DNA of 64,000 nucleotides from Geobacillus vulcani PSS1 (GCF_000733845.1 NZ_JPOI01000001.1:3287001-3351000), one strand, 5' to 3'; shown: positions 13,832 through 21,715, counted from the first letter of the stretch. The notes: generated by a model not told the origin, from the letters alone. Program-made: numbers and translations.

Positions 13832-14140
13832 AAAAAAACCGTTCTCTCCCGGCAAGGGACGAGAACGGTCTCGCGGTACCACCCTTCTTGGCCATGCCAA
13901 AGACGCACAGCCCTCTTTCCATTCGTAACGGGAATGACGCGCCATGTCCTACTCGTTGTTTCGGCATGGAACTCCAGGGTGATGTTCACTCTTGCGCCGA
14001 TGCCAGGCTTCCACCATCCCCGGCTCGCTACGACCGGTCGTGCAAGAGCTACTGTCCCTTTCATCGTCGATGGTTATTTCGCGATCCATCCGGAAAAAAG
14101 CCAACCGCCTCCCACGGCGGCTGATGCGGCGATTTTTGCC
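13832..14140 (-). promoter_or_regulatory. Ile-specific T-box riboswitch leader of ileS
   Basis: The leader between the promoter and ileS holds the conserved T-box sequence AAGAAGGGTGGTACCGCG (13872-13889, minus) followed by a terminator with stem ACCGTTCTC/GAGAACGGT and seven T residues (13832-13870). The probable specifier codon is ATC at 13981-13983, in the context GTGAACATCACC that resembles other Ile specifier loops. Uncharged tRNA-Ile would pair with the specifier and the T-box to form the antiterminator. Confidence 0.93.
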
Positions 14141-14144
14141 AACT

Positions 14145-14174
14145 ATTATAACTGAAAGGCCTTCGGTTCGTCAA
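14145..14174 (-). promoter_or_regulatory. Sigma-A promoter of ileS
   Basis: Minus-strand TTGACG (14169-14174), an 18-base spacer and a perfect TATAAT (14145-14150). The -35 overlaps the divIVA stop codon. Confidence 0.85.
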
Positions 14175-14683
14175 GGCTGTGACAGCGGTTCTCTCGCCCC
14201 TTCTTCCAAATCCGGCGCCTCATACTCCATCAACTCGTCCCAATCGCGGCTGTTGATCATATCGAGCTGGGCCTCGACCAACATGCGGAAACGGGCGCGG
14301 AACACTTTCGACTGCCGCTTCAGCTCCTCGATCTCGAGGGCGATTTTCCGCGATTTCGCCAATGCATCGCTGATGATGCGCTCGGCGTTTTTTTCCGCCT
14401 CTTTAATGATCAGCTTCGCCTCTTTTTGCGCATTCCGCTTCACTTCTTCCGCTGCTTCCTGTGCAACAAGAATCGACTTATTGAGCGTCTCTTCAATGTT
14501 CGCAAAGTAGTTCAGCTTTTCCGTCAGTTCGGCCACTTTTTCTTCTAGCTGCTTTTTTTCACGGATGAGCATTTCATAGTCTTTAATGACTTGATCGAGA
14601 AACTCGTTCACTTCGTCTTCATCATACCCGCGAAACCCGCGGCTGAATTCCTTGTTGTGAATATCCAATGGCGTCAACGGCAC
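14171..14683 (-). CDS. divIVA: Cell-division initiation protein DivIVA
   Basis: DivIVA is a curvature-sensing coiled-coil protein that marks poles and septa, localising MinJ/MinCD and, in sporulation, helping chromosome anchoring. With the GTG start at 14683 (PLTPLDIHNKEF) the protein has 170 residues: an N-terminal membrane-binding domain with FRGYDEDEVNEFL, then a long heptad-rich coiled coil. GTG is chosen because GGAGGTG lies six bases upstream and B. subtilis DivIVA starts at the same place. It is the last gene of the ylm cluster. Confidence 0.95.
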   Translation of the reverse strand: MPLTPLDIHNKEFSRGFRGYDEDEVNEFLDQVIKDYEMLIREKKQLEEKVAELTEKLNYFANIEETLNKSILVAQEAAEEVKRNAQKEAKLIIKEAEKNAERIISDALAKSRKIALEIEELKRQSKVFRARFRMLVEAQLDMINSRDWDELMEYEAPDLEEGAREPLSQP

Positions 14684-14761
14684 AACGGCCACCTCCGTCT
14701 CCATCATTCCTTTTCTTCACTTTCATTCGACACGGTTTGCCGATTTCCTGCCGTCATTTGC

Positions 14762-15535
14762 TTATTTTTGTCGGCCGATCTGAACGAGCCAGCGCTCTTT
14801 TTTCGTCGGCCCTTCCACCGAAAACAGCTTACAGCGGCCAAAACCGCGCGCCGACAGGACATCGCCCGGTCCGCAGAGGAAATCCGGCTTGTCCACCACC
14901 TTCCAGTTGACTTTGACAAGCCCGCTTTCAACAAGCGCACGCGCTTTCTCGCGCGCAAGGCGAAACGCCTGAGCGAGCACAGCATCGAGCCTTAGAGAAG
15001 ACACCGTGACCGTTCCTTCCTCCCACGTTTCAGCAAGCGGCATGGCAGCCGACAGCGGCAGCGGCTCCAACGCCACCCGGGCTTTGCCGATCGTTTCGAC
15101 ATGCAGACGAACATAGTCGGCGACTTCGGCAGCAACAAAAAACTGAATTTCTCCATTCCGAACGAGAATATCGCCAAACTTGCCGCGCCGCAAGCCAAGC
15201 GACATCAGCGCCCCCAACACGTCGCGATGTTCAAGGGAAACGAATTTCGCCGGATAACGAACCGCAAAAAGCGCGATCTCATAATCGTTTTCCTCCGGCG
15301 CAAAATATGGCGGATAGAGCAGCCCCCGCTTCCGCTCGACAGACGAAGCCCCTCCAAAAAACGAGACGCGCACGTCCCCGCCGTTGCCGATGAGGCTTTG
15401 CACGATTTGCTGCTCGCGCGGATCGAGAAAATCGGTCAACTTCGGAGCGTACTGACGGCTCACCATCTCCTTCCACTCGAGCACTTGATCAATGAACGGA
15501 TGTTCTTCTTTGCGAAAATGCTGATACAGCTCCAC
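14762..15535 (-). CDS. ylmH: YlmH family RNA-binding S4-domain protein
   Basis: A 257-residue protein with an N-terminal region of unknown fold and a C-terminal S4 RNA-binding domain (about residues 180-240, motif RLDAVLAQAFRLAREKAR). In B. subtilis this family is linked to ribosome-associated quality control (RqcP2-like), and deletion effects on division are known in other Firmicutes. A GTG start at 15535 is preceded by AAGGTGAC. It lies between divIVA and ylmG as in B. subtilis. Confidence 0.88.
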   Translation of the reverse strand: MELYQHFRKEEHPFIDQVLEWKEMVSRQYAPKLTDFLDPREQQIVQSLIGNGGDVRVSFFGGASSVERKRGLLYPPYFAPEENDYEIALFAVRYPAKFVSLEHRDVLGALMSLGLRRGKFGDILVRNGEIQFFVAAEVADYVRLHVETIGKARVALEPLPLSAAMPLAETWEEGTVTVSSLRLDAVLAQAFRLAREKARALVESGLVKVNWKVVDKPDFLCGPGDVLSARGFGRCKLFSVEGPTKKERWLVQIGRQK

Positions 15536-15555
15536 TCAACGTCACCTTGCTTTCA

Positions 15556-15598
15556 TAGAAGAAAGGAACCCACAACGGATTCCTGCCTGTGAGTTCCG
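15556..15598 (-). terminator. Possible terminator between ylmG and ylmH
   Basis: On the minus strand GGAACTCACA and TGTGGGTTCC can pair around a 13-base loop, followed by TTTCTTC. The T-run is weak, so readthrough into ylmH and divIVA is likely. Confidence 0.45.
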
Positions 15599-15642
15599 CC
15601 CTTCCGGACAGAGAGCGGCGGCGCCATGCGCACAAAACGAAG

Positions 15643-15915
15643 CTAAAACTGCGACTGAAGAATGTCAAACAGGGCGTGAAGACCTCTTGTCGCAAATTCA
15701 AGGACGATAAACGCAACGATCGGGGAGACGTCAATGATGCCAAGCGGCGGAATGACGCGCCGAAACGGCTCCAAATACGGCTCGCAAATGGCGGCAAGCA
15801 TCTGTCCAAACCGCGTTTCGCGCGCATTGGGAAACCACGACATTAAAATATAAATGATCAGCGCATACGAGTACACTTGAATCACTGTCGTCAAAAACGT
15901 GAGTACATAATCCAA
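15643..15915 (-). CDS. ylmG: YggT family membrane protein YlmG
   Basis: A 90-residue integral membrane protein with two hydrophobic segments, characteristic of the YggT family (motif [10 protein letters not shown]...[13 protein letters not shown]). The biochemical function is not established; location next to sepF and divIVA points to a role around division or membrane organisation. It appears to start with TTG at 15915, preceded by AGAGGTGG, three bases after the sepF stop. Confidence 0.88.
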   Translation of the reverse strand: MDYVLTFLTTVIQVYSYALIIYILMSWFPNARETRFGQMLAAICEPYLEPFRRVIPPLGIIDVSPIVAFIVLEFATRGLHALFDILQSQF

Positions 15916-15918
15916 CAG

Positions 15919-16347
15919 CTACCACCTCTTCATCGGTCTGTCATCCTCGCCGTCGAGCGAAATCGAGCCGCTGACGTCGACGTTTTCCGGGGTGCATAAA
16001 AAAATTTTCGTGCCGACTTGCTGAATGTCGCCGCCAATGGCGTACACCGTACCGCTTAAAAAGTCGACGATCCGCTTCGCCTGCTCATGCTGGATGCGCT
16101 GCAAGTTGACAATGACGGCGCGCCGGCTCTTCAAATGGTCGGCAATCTCCTGCGCCTCGGCATACACCCGCGGCTCAGCAAGCACCACTTTCGCCGATTT
16201 TTGCACACTTTGCAGGCTGACAACGTTCGCCTTGCCTGCCGTCTTCGGCAGCGCCTCTTCTTCCGGCTGTGGCGCCTCATATTCTTCTTCATAGTCTTCG
16301 TAGTCTTCTTCTAAAAAATAATCACGGAATTTTTTCATCAATCCCAT
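15919..16347 (-). CDS. sepF: Cell-division protein SepF
   Basis: SepF polymerises into rings that bundle FtsZ filaments and attach them to the membrane. The 142-residue protein has an N-terminal amphipathic membrane-binding helix ([12 protein letters not shown]), an acidic linker (residues 14-33) and the C-terminal DUF552 domain (about residues 55-140). The ATG is preceded by GGAGGTGAAACCGG. Here it lies immediately upstream of ylmG. Confidence 0.95.
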   Translation of the reverse strand: MGLMKKFRDYFLEEDYEDYEEEYEAPQPEEEALPKTAGKANVVSLQSVQKSAKVVLAEPRVYAEAQEIADHLKSRRAVIVNLQRIQHEQAKRIVDFLSGTVYAIGGDIQQVGTKIFLCTPENVDVSGSISLDGEDDRPMKRW

Positions 16348-16360
16348 CCGGTTTCACCTC

Positions 16361-17035
16361 CTACAATGATCCAACAAGCGCGCTCCCGATGCGCACAAAC
16401 GTCGCTCCTTCCTCAATGGCGATCGTGTAATCGTTTGACATGCCCATTGACAGTTCGGTGCATGGCGCATGGGCCATTCCCATCGCCTGAACGTGTTCCT
16501 TCAGCACTCGCAATCGGCGGAAGCAAGCGCGCAATACCGCTTCGTCGTCCGTGTACGGCGCCATCGTCATCAATCCGACGACTTCGATGCGCGAAAAGGC
16601 GCGAAGTTGTTCAATAAACGGAATCGTTTCTTCGGGGGCGAGCCCGTGTTTGGTCACTTCCCCGGACACGTTCACTTGCACAAAACATTTTACTGGCCGC
16701 ACCGCCCGTTTTTCAATTTCTTTCGCGAGCGACAGACGGTCGAGCGAATGAATATAGTCGACCTTGTCGATGATATCCTTTACTTTGCGCGACTGGAGCG
16801 TCCCAATGAAATGCCACGTCGCTTGATTTCCGATCTGTGCATACTTTTCGATCAATTGGTCAGAGCGGTTTTCGCCGAGGTCGGCGATGCCGGCGTCAAG
16901 CACCTCCATCGCCCGCTCGGCATCGACATATTTAGTGACAGCCACAATGCGCACGCCGGCCGGATCACGGCCGACGCGGGCGCAGGCCGATTCGATTTCC
17001 CGGCGAATGGCCGCCAAGTTGTCGCGCACCGTCAT
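16361..17035 (-). CDS. ylmE: YggS family pyridoxal-phosphate homeostasis protein
   Basis: A 224-residue single-domain PLP-binding protein of the alanine-racemase-like TIM-barrel fold (YggS/PROSC). The PLP lysine is in the VAVTKYV motif near residue 36, and conserved segments LGENR, WHFIGTLQ and GLMTM are present. Members control free PLP and amino-acid balance rather than a defined catalytic step. Its ATG overlaps the ylmD stop (ATGA). Confidence 0.92.
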   Translation of the reverse strand: MTVRDNLAAIRREIESACARVGRDPAGVRIVAVTKYVDAERAMEVLDAGIADLGENRSDQLIEKYAQIGNQATWHFIGTLQSRKVKDIIDKVDYIHSLDRLSLAKEIEKRAVRPVKCFVQVNVSGEVTKHGLAPEETIPFIEQLRAFSRIEVVGLMTMAPYTDDEAVLRACFRRLRVLKEHVQAMGMAHAPCTELSMGMSNDYTIAIEEGATFVRIGSALVGSL

Positions 17036-17856
17036 GCCGTCTCCTCCCTTCGGCCGATAAACGCCAACATCCTTCCGGTCGTTCCGCGGTCGCGGCGATG
17101 GGAAAAAAACAACGCTTCCTCACAGCTTGTACAGCGTTCTGACACATAAATATGGCTGTTCGGAACGCCAGCCGCGATCAACTGAAGCCGATTGGCTTCC
17201 TTTAAGTCGAGCGCATATTGCCCAGGGCTTGTTTCCCGCCATGGCAACGGGCGATCCTTCGGAAGAGCCGCGCGCAAACCGGTGATCACCCGATCATCGA
17301 CCGTGTAGCAGCACCGACCGATAGCGGGGCCAATGGCGACATAAATGGCGCCTGGCTCAATCCGTTCCTGCTCCCGCCAACGCTGCACCATCTTTGGTGC
17401 AATCCCACGCGCCGTTCCCCGCCAGCCGGCATGAACAAGACCGAACAGTCCAGCCGACGGCGCCGCAAAGTAAACGGGCACGCAATCAGCGAAACAAAGA
17501 GCCAACAACACTCCCGGCTCCGCTGTGTACAGCCCGTCAACGCCCGGAATGGCGGTGCCCCGATCATCGGCCCCTTTCCCGCGGTCGTGTTTGGTCACTT
17601 TCTGAATCTCGGCACCGTGCACCTGCTCGCAACACACCCAATGCTCAAGCGGAAAAACGAGCCATTCTCCGAGACGGCGACGATTGTTGACAACAGCCGT
17701 GCGATCGTCGCCGACGTGCAGCCCCATATTCAGCGAAGCGAACGGCCCTTTGCTCTCCCCGCCATGTTTCGTCGTCAATCCAGCGACGGCTCCAGCAAAC
17801 GGAGGCGCACCGCAGCGGAGCCATCCGCCGGCTTCTTGTTGAAAAATGTCCGGCAT
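17032..17856 (-). CDS. ylmD: Peptidoglycan editing factor / YfiH family purine-nucleoside-phosphorylase-like protein
   Basis: A 274-residue YfiH/PgeF family protein (formerly called a laccase domain). Zinc-site motifs are visible: a CCEQVHG segment, FADCVPVYF, and HAGWRGTARG. E. coli PgeF prevents misincorporation of serine into peptidoglycan, and other members are adenosine deaminase/phosphorylases; which applies here cannot be read from sequence. The ATG at 17856 is preferred over a GTG five codons upstream because GTGAGGT then serves as the ribosome-binding site. Confidence 0.88.
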   Translation of the reverse strand: MPDIFQQEAGGWLRCGAPPFAGAVAGLTTKHGGESKGPFASLNMGLHVGDDRTAVVNNRRRLGEWLVFPLEHWVCCEQVHGAEIQKVTKHDRGKGADDRGTAIPGVDGLYTAEPGVLLALCFADCVPVYFAAPSAGLFGLVHAGWRGTARGIAPKMVQRWREQERIEPGAIYVAIGPAIGRCCYTVDDRVITGLRAALPKDRPLPWRETSPGQYALDLKEANRLQLIAAGVPNSHIYVSERCTSCEEALFFSHRRDRGTTGRMLAFIGRREETA

Positions 17857-17929
17857 TCGCGTCAACCTCACGCTGTTTTTTGTAGTTTTTTATCACTTTT
17901 TTTCCTATTTTATCATAGTTTGTTTGTCC

Positions 17930-17958
17930 ATGATAACCTTTATTTATGATTTTGTCGA
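17930..17958 (-). promoter_or_regulatory. Candidate sigma-A promoter upstream of ylmD
   Basis: Minus-strand TCGACA (17953-17958), 17 bases, then TATCAT (17930-17935), each 5 of 6 to consensus. It could drive ylmD-ylmE-sepF-ylmG-ylmH-divIVA independently of the sporulation genes upstream. Confidence 0.6.
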
Positions 17959-18117
17959 AACATTGCCGCGGAAATTGTCCAACCCCCATTGCCGCCCGAA
18001 AACCGCGCTGGCGGCATAGCCGATCTGCCCACGAAAAGCGGAAAGGTCTGCAACGTCGTCCTGCTGCGTTGCAAGCGACGGGGCCAATCGTTGCACCAGC
18101 CGTTTAATCGGAATCAT
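17944..18117 (-). CDS. Candidate small protein (57 aa) between ylmC and ylmD
   Basis: An ATG-to-TAA frame of 57 codons starts inside the end of ylmC (14-base overlap, different frame) and ends in the intergenic region. Third-position GC is about 60 percent, close to neighbouring genes, and the peptide (MIPIKRLVQRL at the start, ending GNVSTKS) has a basic amphipathic start. No clear ribosome-binding site precedes it, and I do not recognise the family. It may be a real short gene, the remnant of a longer one, or chance. Confidence 0.3.
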   Translation of the reverse strand: MIPIKRLVQRLAPSLATQQDDVADLSAFRGQIGYAASAVFGRQWGLDNFRGNVSTKS

Positions 18118-18343
18118 GAAGGCGGACTAAAATCACATCGGCTCCGATCTTGACGATGTTCTGCCATGGAATGACGACCGCCTCTTCGCGGCCGAACAGC
18201 CCGAGCATCTTTCCAGCGCCTAAAATAATGAGCGAGCGGATTTTTCCAGTATCTAAATCAATATCAATGTCCCCAATATTGCCAAGCTTTTTCCCATTGG
18301 CTACATTGACGACATCTTTCGTCTGAAATTCAGAAATTCTCAT
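18104..18343 (-). CDS. ylmC: YlmC/YmxH family PRC-barrel-like sporulation protein
   Basis: A 79-residue single-domain protein of the PRC-barrel fold (YlmC/YmxH family), starting MRISEFQTKDVVNV. In Bacillus this family is made during sporulation; the molecular role is unknown. The ATG at 18343 is preceded by GGGGAGAAAAACCGTG. It follows sigG after a strong terminator, so it probably has its own promoter. Confidence 0.85.
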   Translation of the reverse strand: MRISEFQTKDVVNVANGKKLGNIGDIDIDLDTGKIRSLIILGAGKMLGLFGREEAVVIPWQNIVKIGADVILVRLHDSD

Positions 18344-18418
18344 CACGGTTTTTCTCCCCGCCTTTCCTCTCTCCCTCTTTTTCATCTATATGAAGCCAAA
18401 TGTGCAGTTATGTGCCAA

Positions 18419-18442
18419 AGAAAAAGGCTGCACCTGCAGCCT
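18419..18442 (-). terminator. Rho-independent terminator after sigG
   Basis: Minus-strand AGGCTGCA-GG-TGCAGCCT followed by TTTTCTTT, directly after the sigG stop codon. Confidence 0.85.
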
Positions 18443-18443
18443 G

Positions 18444-19223
18444 TCACACTTGGATGTTTTTATTCATTTGCCGGATTGCCGCTTTTTCGAGCCTGGACAC
18501 TTGCGCTTGGGAAATGCCGATTTCCTCGGCTACTTCCATTTGTGTCTTTCCTTGGAAAAATCGTTTGCGGATAATCATTTTTTCCCGCTCATTCAACCGC
18601 CGAAGCCCTTCCTTCAAGGCGATTTCTTCGATCCATTGGCTGTCGCGGTTGCGTTCATCGCTCAGCTGGTCCATCACGTAAATGGGGTCGCCGCCGTCGT
18701 TATAAATCGGCTCAAACAACGAAACAGGATCCTGAATGGCATCGAGGGCAAAAACCACTTCCTCATGGGCGACGCCGAGTTCTTTGGCAATTTCCTCGGT
18801 TGACGGTTCTTTCGCCGTCTCGCTCATGAGCCGCTCTCGCACTTGCAACGCTTTATAGGCGATGTCGCGCAGCGAGCGCGAAACGCGGATCGGGTTGTTG
18901 TCGCGCAAATAGCGGCGGATTTCGCCGATGATCATCGGCACTGCGTAAGTGGAAAACTTCACGTTTTGATTGAGGTCAAAATTATCAATCGATTTCATAA
19001 GTCCGATGCAGCCGACTTGAAACAAATCATCGACAAATTCGCCTCGGTTGTTGAAGCGCTGAATGACGCTCAACACGAGGCGCAAGTTGCCGTTTACTAA
19101 TTTCTCTCTCGCCTCCAAATCCCCCTCATGCATCCGTCGAAACAGTTCACGCATTTCCTCATTTTTGAGGACGGGAAGCTTCGAAGTGTCTACGCCGCAA
19201 ATCTCGACTTTGTTCCTCGTCAA
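18444..19223 (-). CDS. sigG: RNA polymerase sporulation sigma factor SigG
   Basis: SigG is the late forespore-specific sigma factor. With a TTG start at 19223 the protein has 259 residues, nearly the 260 of B. subtilis, and begins at the conserved TRNKVEICGVDTSKLPVL. Region 2 (DDLFQVGCIGLMKSIDNFD) and the region 4 helix-turn-helix (QMEVAEEIGISQAQVSRLEK) are visible. TTG is chosen because GGGAGG lies seven bases upstream; an upstream ATG has no ribosome-binding site. A forespore-type promoter precedes it. Confidence 0.93.
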   Translation of the reverse strand: MTRNKVEICGVDTSKLPVLKNEEMRELFRRMHEGDLEAREKLVNGNLRLVLSVIQRFNNRGEFVDDLFQVGCIGLMKSIDNFDLNQNVKFSTYAVPMIIGEIRRYLRDNNPIRVSRSLRDIAYKALQVRERLMSETAKEPSTEEIAKELGVAHEEVVFALDAIQDPVSLFEPIYNDGGDPIYVMDQLSDERNRDSQWIEEIALKEGLRRLNEREKMIIRKRFFQGKTQMEVAEEIGISQAQVSRLEKAAIRQMNKNIQV

Positions 19224-19264
19224 GTTGTTCCCTCCCATCAGGAGATGCTAAGTCGTCAGTTTTC

Positions 19265-19293
19265 AGTATCTCCTTGGAAGGGAAAAATATGCA
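19265..19293 (-). promoter_or_regulatory. Candidate SigF/SigG promoter of sigG
   Basis: Minus-strand TGCATA (19288-19293), a 17-base spacer and GATACT (19265-19270, context GATACTGA) resemble the forespore consensus (GNATR, then CATACTA-like). It lies between the sigE terminator and sigG, where B. subtilis has its SigF/SigG-dependent sigG promoter. Confidence 0.7.
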
Positions 19294-19310
19294 CAGCCTG
19301 TCCGACGCGG

Positions 19311-19337
19311 AAAAAACGGCGGAATTTCGCTTCCGCC
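19311..19337 (-). terminator. Rho-independent terminator after sigE
   Basis: Minus-strand GGCGGAA, loop GCGAAA, TTCCGCC, then GTTTTTT, just after the sigE stop. It separates sigE from sigG although weak readthrough is known in B. subtilis. Confidence 0.85.
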
Positions 19338-19343
19338 ACCCGC

Positions 19344-20063
19344 TTACATCATTTTATTGAATTCTTTGCGCAACCGTTTAATGATCCGCTTCTCCAGACG
19401 CGATATGTACGATTGCGAAATGCCGAGCAAATCAGCAACGTCTTTTTGCGTCTTTTCTTCGCCGCCGGAGAGGCCAAAGCGCAATTCCATAATTTGCTTT
19501 TCGCGGTCACTCAGCTGGCGCAAGGCGTTGAGCAGCAAGCGCCGGTCGACATCCGCTTCCAAATCTTTCGTAATCACGTCGTCTTCCGTGCCTAACACGT
19601 CGGAAAGCAACAGCTCGTTGCCATCCCAATCGATATTGAGCGGTTCATCAAACGACACTTCCGCCCGCACTTTGTTGTTGCGGCGCAAATACATTAAAAT
19701 TTCGTTTTCAATGCAGCGCGACGCATATGTCGCCAGCTTGATCTTCTTCTCTGGGTTGAATGTGTTGACCGCTTTAATGAGGCCGATCGTTCCAATGCTG
19801 ATCAAATCTTCAATGTGAATGCCGGTGTTTTCAAACTTGCGGGCAATATAGACGACAAGACGCAAATTGCGTTCGATCAAAAGCGATCTCGCCGTGTCAT
19901 CACCGGCGGCGAGCCTGGCAATCAGCTGCTCCTCTTCTTCTTTTGTCAGCGGCGGCGGGAGCGCTTCACTGCCTCCGATATAATAAATTTCATCCGCCTT
20001 CAGGCCAAGCTTGGCCAAAAGCTTATACAGCCAGTACATGAAGCGAAGTTTCCATTTTTTCAT
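19344..20063 (-). CDS. sigE: RNA polymerase sporulation sigma factor SigE (pro-form)
   Basis: SigE is the early mother-cell sigma factor, made as an inactive precursor. The 239-residue protein has an N-terminal pro-sequence of about 27-29 residues rich in hydrophobic and basic residues ([16 protein letters not shown]), ending before the [13 protein letters not shown] segment where SpoIIGA cleaves in B. subtilis. Region 2 ([17 protein letters not shown]) and region 4 ([22 protein letters not shown]) are very well conserved. It is co-transcribed with spoIIGA (52-base gap). Confidence 0.97.
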   Translation of the reverse strand: MKKWKLRFMYWLYKLLAKLGLKADEIYYIGGSEALPPPLTKEEEEQLIARLAAGDDTARSLLIERNLRLVVYIARKFENTGIHIEDLISIGTIGLIKAVNTFNPEKKIKLATYASRCIENEILMYLRRNNKVRAEVSFDEPLNIDWDGNELLLSDVLGTEDDVITKDLEADVDRRLLLNALRQLSDREKQIMELRFGLSGGEEKTQKDVADLLGISQSYISRLEKRIIKRLRKEFNKMM

Positions 20064-20115
20064 GAAAATCCCCCTTCTAAACGGATCAAAAGTGAGTATG
20101 ATATACTAACAAAAC

Positions 20116-21030
20116 CTACGAAGCGGTCAGCTTTCTTCCCGCCTGCACCATTTTCGGATGGACGATGCAGTCGTACTCCCCATCCGTCGACAGCGGATCA
20201 GCGCTTAGCGCCACAAGCCCTTGCGCTACTTCCAACCATTCGTTTTCGTACCGAAGCATAATGCGGTCTGGCTTAACCGCCGCCATCATTTGTGGACCAC
20301 TGCCGACCGCGCGGTACGGAATGAGGCGGAGGCGATGAACCCACCGCTCCGGCAGGGAAGTCAGCATCATGGGAGAGCTGAGACAACCCAATAGCTCCTC
20401 AGGAAGCACGGCCTTCGCTTTTTCCTGTTCGACTACCATCACCGGCGTTTTGGTCAACGGATCAACGAGCTGGTTGCCGCTGTCAATCAAGCCGCGCAGC
20501 GTAAGCGGCCGCCCGTCCCATATGATCTTGACCTCAATGATATATTCAAACCGCAGTTTTTTTTCGCGAATCGCCTCCACCCTTCGGCGGGAAAAAAGCC
20601 ATAAAACCGGAAACCCGATGACAACAAACAGCCAACTGACCGGATCACCCGCTCCGGGATGATGCATGAGAAGCATTCCTTGGCGGACGGACAGTTGGTG
20701 CGCGAAAAAATAATGAACCGCCAGCATGCCGCCGCCGACGGCGAACGTGGCAAAGTAAAACGCCAGCATATTCTCAAGCAAATAGCGCGGGCGCTTAAAC
20801 CCGAAGGCGGCCCACACGATCAACACTGAAACAGCTACTTTTACCAACGGGTGCTGGGCGATGGCGGAAAACGGGGTAAACAGCAATATAACAAGCAACG
20901 AACCGATCAACGCCCCAGCCAACAGACGCCACCAGACGATCGGCCGCTTGAGCATGAGCGCCGTCAGCCAAAGAAGCAACGCGTCAAAACAGACGTTCAA
21001 CAGCCAAATCACATCGAGATAGACGACCAA
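20116..21030 (-). CDS. spoIIGA: Sporulation sigma-E factor processing peptidase
   Basis: SpoIIGA is a membrane aspartic protease that activates pro-SigE in the mother cell after a signal from SpoIIR across the septum. The 304-residue protein has five N-terminal hydrophobic segments (about residues 1-145) and a cytoplasmic protease domain with the catalytic LIDSGNQL motif; Asp183 is the catalytic residue. The start is TTG at 21030, preceded by GGGGGAGGGG. It is the first gene of the spoIIG operon. Confidence 0.94.
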   Translation of the reverse strand: MVVYLDVIWLLNVCFDALLLWLTALMLKRPIVWWRLLAGALIGSLLVILLFTPFSAIAQHPLVKVAVSVLIVWAAFGFKRPRYLLENMLAFYFATFAVGGGMLAVHYFFAHQLSVRQGMLLMHHPGAGDPVSWLFVVIGFPVLWLFSRRRVEAIREKKLRFEYIIEVKIIWDGRPLTLRGLIDSGNQLVDPLTKTPVMVVEQEKAKAVLPEELLGCLSSPMMLTSLPERWVHRLRLIPYRAVGSGPQMMAAVKPDRIMLRYENEWLEVAQGLVALSADPLSTDGEYDCIVHPKMVQAGRKLTAS

Positions 21031-21073
21031 CCGTCAAGCCCCTCCCCCGCCCATATCGGCTTTGTCTGAAACA

Positions 21074-21107
21074 AGTATATAGCACCTTGCGAGGGAAAGT
21101 CTGTCAA
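21074..21107 (-). promoter_or_regulatory. spoIIG promoter with 22-bp spacing (Spo0A-activated sigma-A type)
   Basis: The minus strand has a perfect TTGACA (21102-21107) and TATACT (21074-21079) separated by 22 bases instead of 17. The B. subtilis spoIIG promoter has the same abnormal spacing and needs phosphorylated Spo0A for activity. A Spo0A-box-like sequence lies 25 bases upstream. Confidence 0.85.
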
Positions 21108-21131
21108 TCGGTGGCGGTGAAAAAGGAGATG

Positions 21132-21142
21132 TTTTGTCAAAA
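21132..21142. promoter_or_regulatory. Spo0A-box-like site upstream of spoIIG
   Basis: TTTTGTCAAAA closely resembles the 0A box (core TGTCGAA, TTTGNCRAA-type). The -35 region also contains TGTCAA, a partial box, consistent with Spo0A contacting sigma-A there. Binding is inferred. Confidence 0.55.
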
Positions 21143-21239
21143 CAGGGGGAACCACGGCGGATCAAATCGGTCGGTGTGAAAACCTAACCTGCCTTCTCTT
21201 CTTCACCCTTGCGCGGCAAGAGTGCGGATGGCCAATGCG

Positions 21240-21548
21240 AGAGAACATTGGGTCCTAATATGTATGAAAAGCGGGGATGTCTCCAACGGTCATCTTTCTG
21301 TAACGTCATTTTCGAAAGAAGTCTCCCACCTCAAGGAATGTGAAGGGCGATCGCTCAATGAGTAGGTGGGAGATGAATTTCGGTTGGCCATCGCCGATGA
21401 ATAGGATCGTCTATGGTTAAAACGGACACCTTCGGAACGAAGGGAAGCGTAAAGGGTTCTTGCGTGTGGCTTACCGTTCAGCGAACACGCACAAGTCGCT
21501 TGAAGCCCCCACCTCTAAGCGAAGCGTAGGTGGTGGGGAGTTCACGAT
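21240..21548 (+). mobile_element. Transposase-free hairpin-rich relic, IS200/IS605 (TnpB-type) end-like
   Basis: This stretch has no plausible protein but a chain of hairpins: TCTCCCACCT/AGGTGGGAGA (21322-21331 with 21364-21373), CCTTCG-GAA-CGAAGG (21429-21443), GCGTGT/ACACGC (21462-21490), and a final CCCCCACCT/AGGTGGTGGGG stem (about 21506-21538) followed by TTCAC. A GC-rich terminal hairpin with a TTCAC-like cleavage pentamer is what right ends of IS200/IS605 elements in Geobacillus look like, and this end also encodes the omega RNA scaffold for TnpB. The identification is by resemblance only; no tnpA or tnpB is present. Confidence 0.5.
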
Positions 21549-21585
21549 TTCACCAAAGTGCTTCGTGCACGTCCGTGCATGTATC

Positions 21586-21634
21586 GGGGCTGACCTAAAA
21601 GCCTGCTTTTTGGCGGACTTTTGGAGTCAGCCCT
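21586..21634. repeat. Imperfect hairpin, first copy of a GGGGCTGAC palindrome
   Basis: GGGGCTGACCTAAAAG and CTTTTGGAGTCAGCCCT form an imperfect stem. It shares GGGGCTGAC...GTCAGCCC with the perfect hairpin 30 bases to the right, so the two appear to be members of one dispersed palindromic repeat. Confidence 0.6.
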
Positions 21635-21663
21635 CTTCATTTTTTTATTTTGACGCAAAAAGT

Positions 21664-21703
21664 GGGGCTGACCCAAAACGCGAATGCGTTTTGGGTCAGC
21701 CCC
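21664..21703 (-). terminator. 18-bp perfect hairpin, ftsZ terminator and GGGGCTGAC repeat
   Basis: GGGGCTGACCCAAAACGC, a four-base loop and the exact complement form an 18-bp stem 12 bases after the ftsZ stop. On the minus strand it is followed by ACTTTTTGCG, so it can serve as the terminator of the division cluster. Its length and relation to the neighbouring palindrome suggest a repeat element recruited as terminator. Confidence 0.8.
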
Positions 21704-21715
21704 TCGTTTCGCCAT

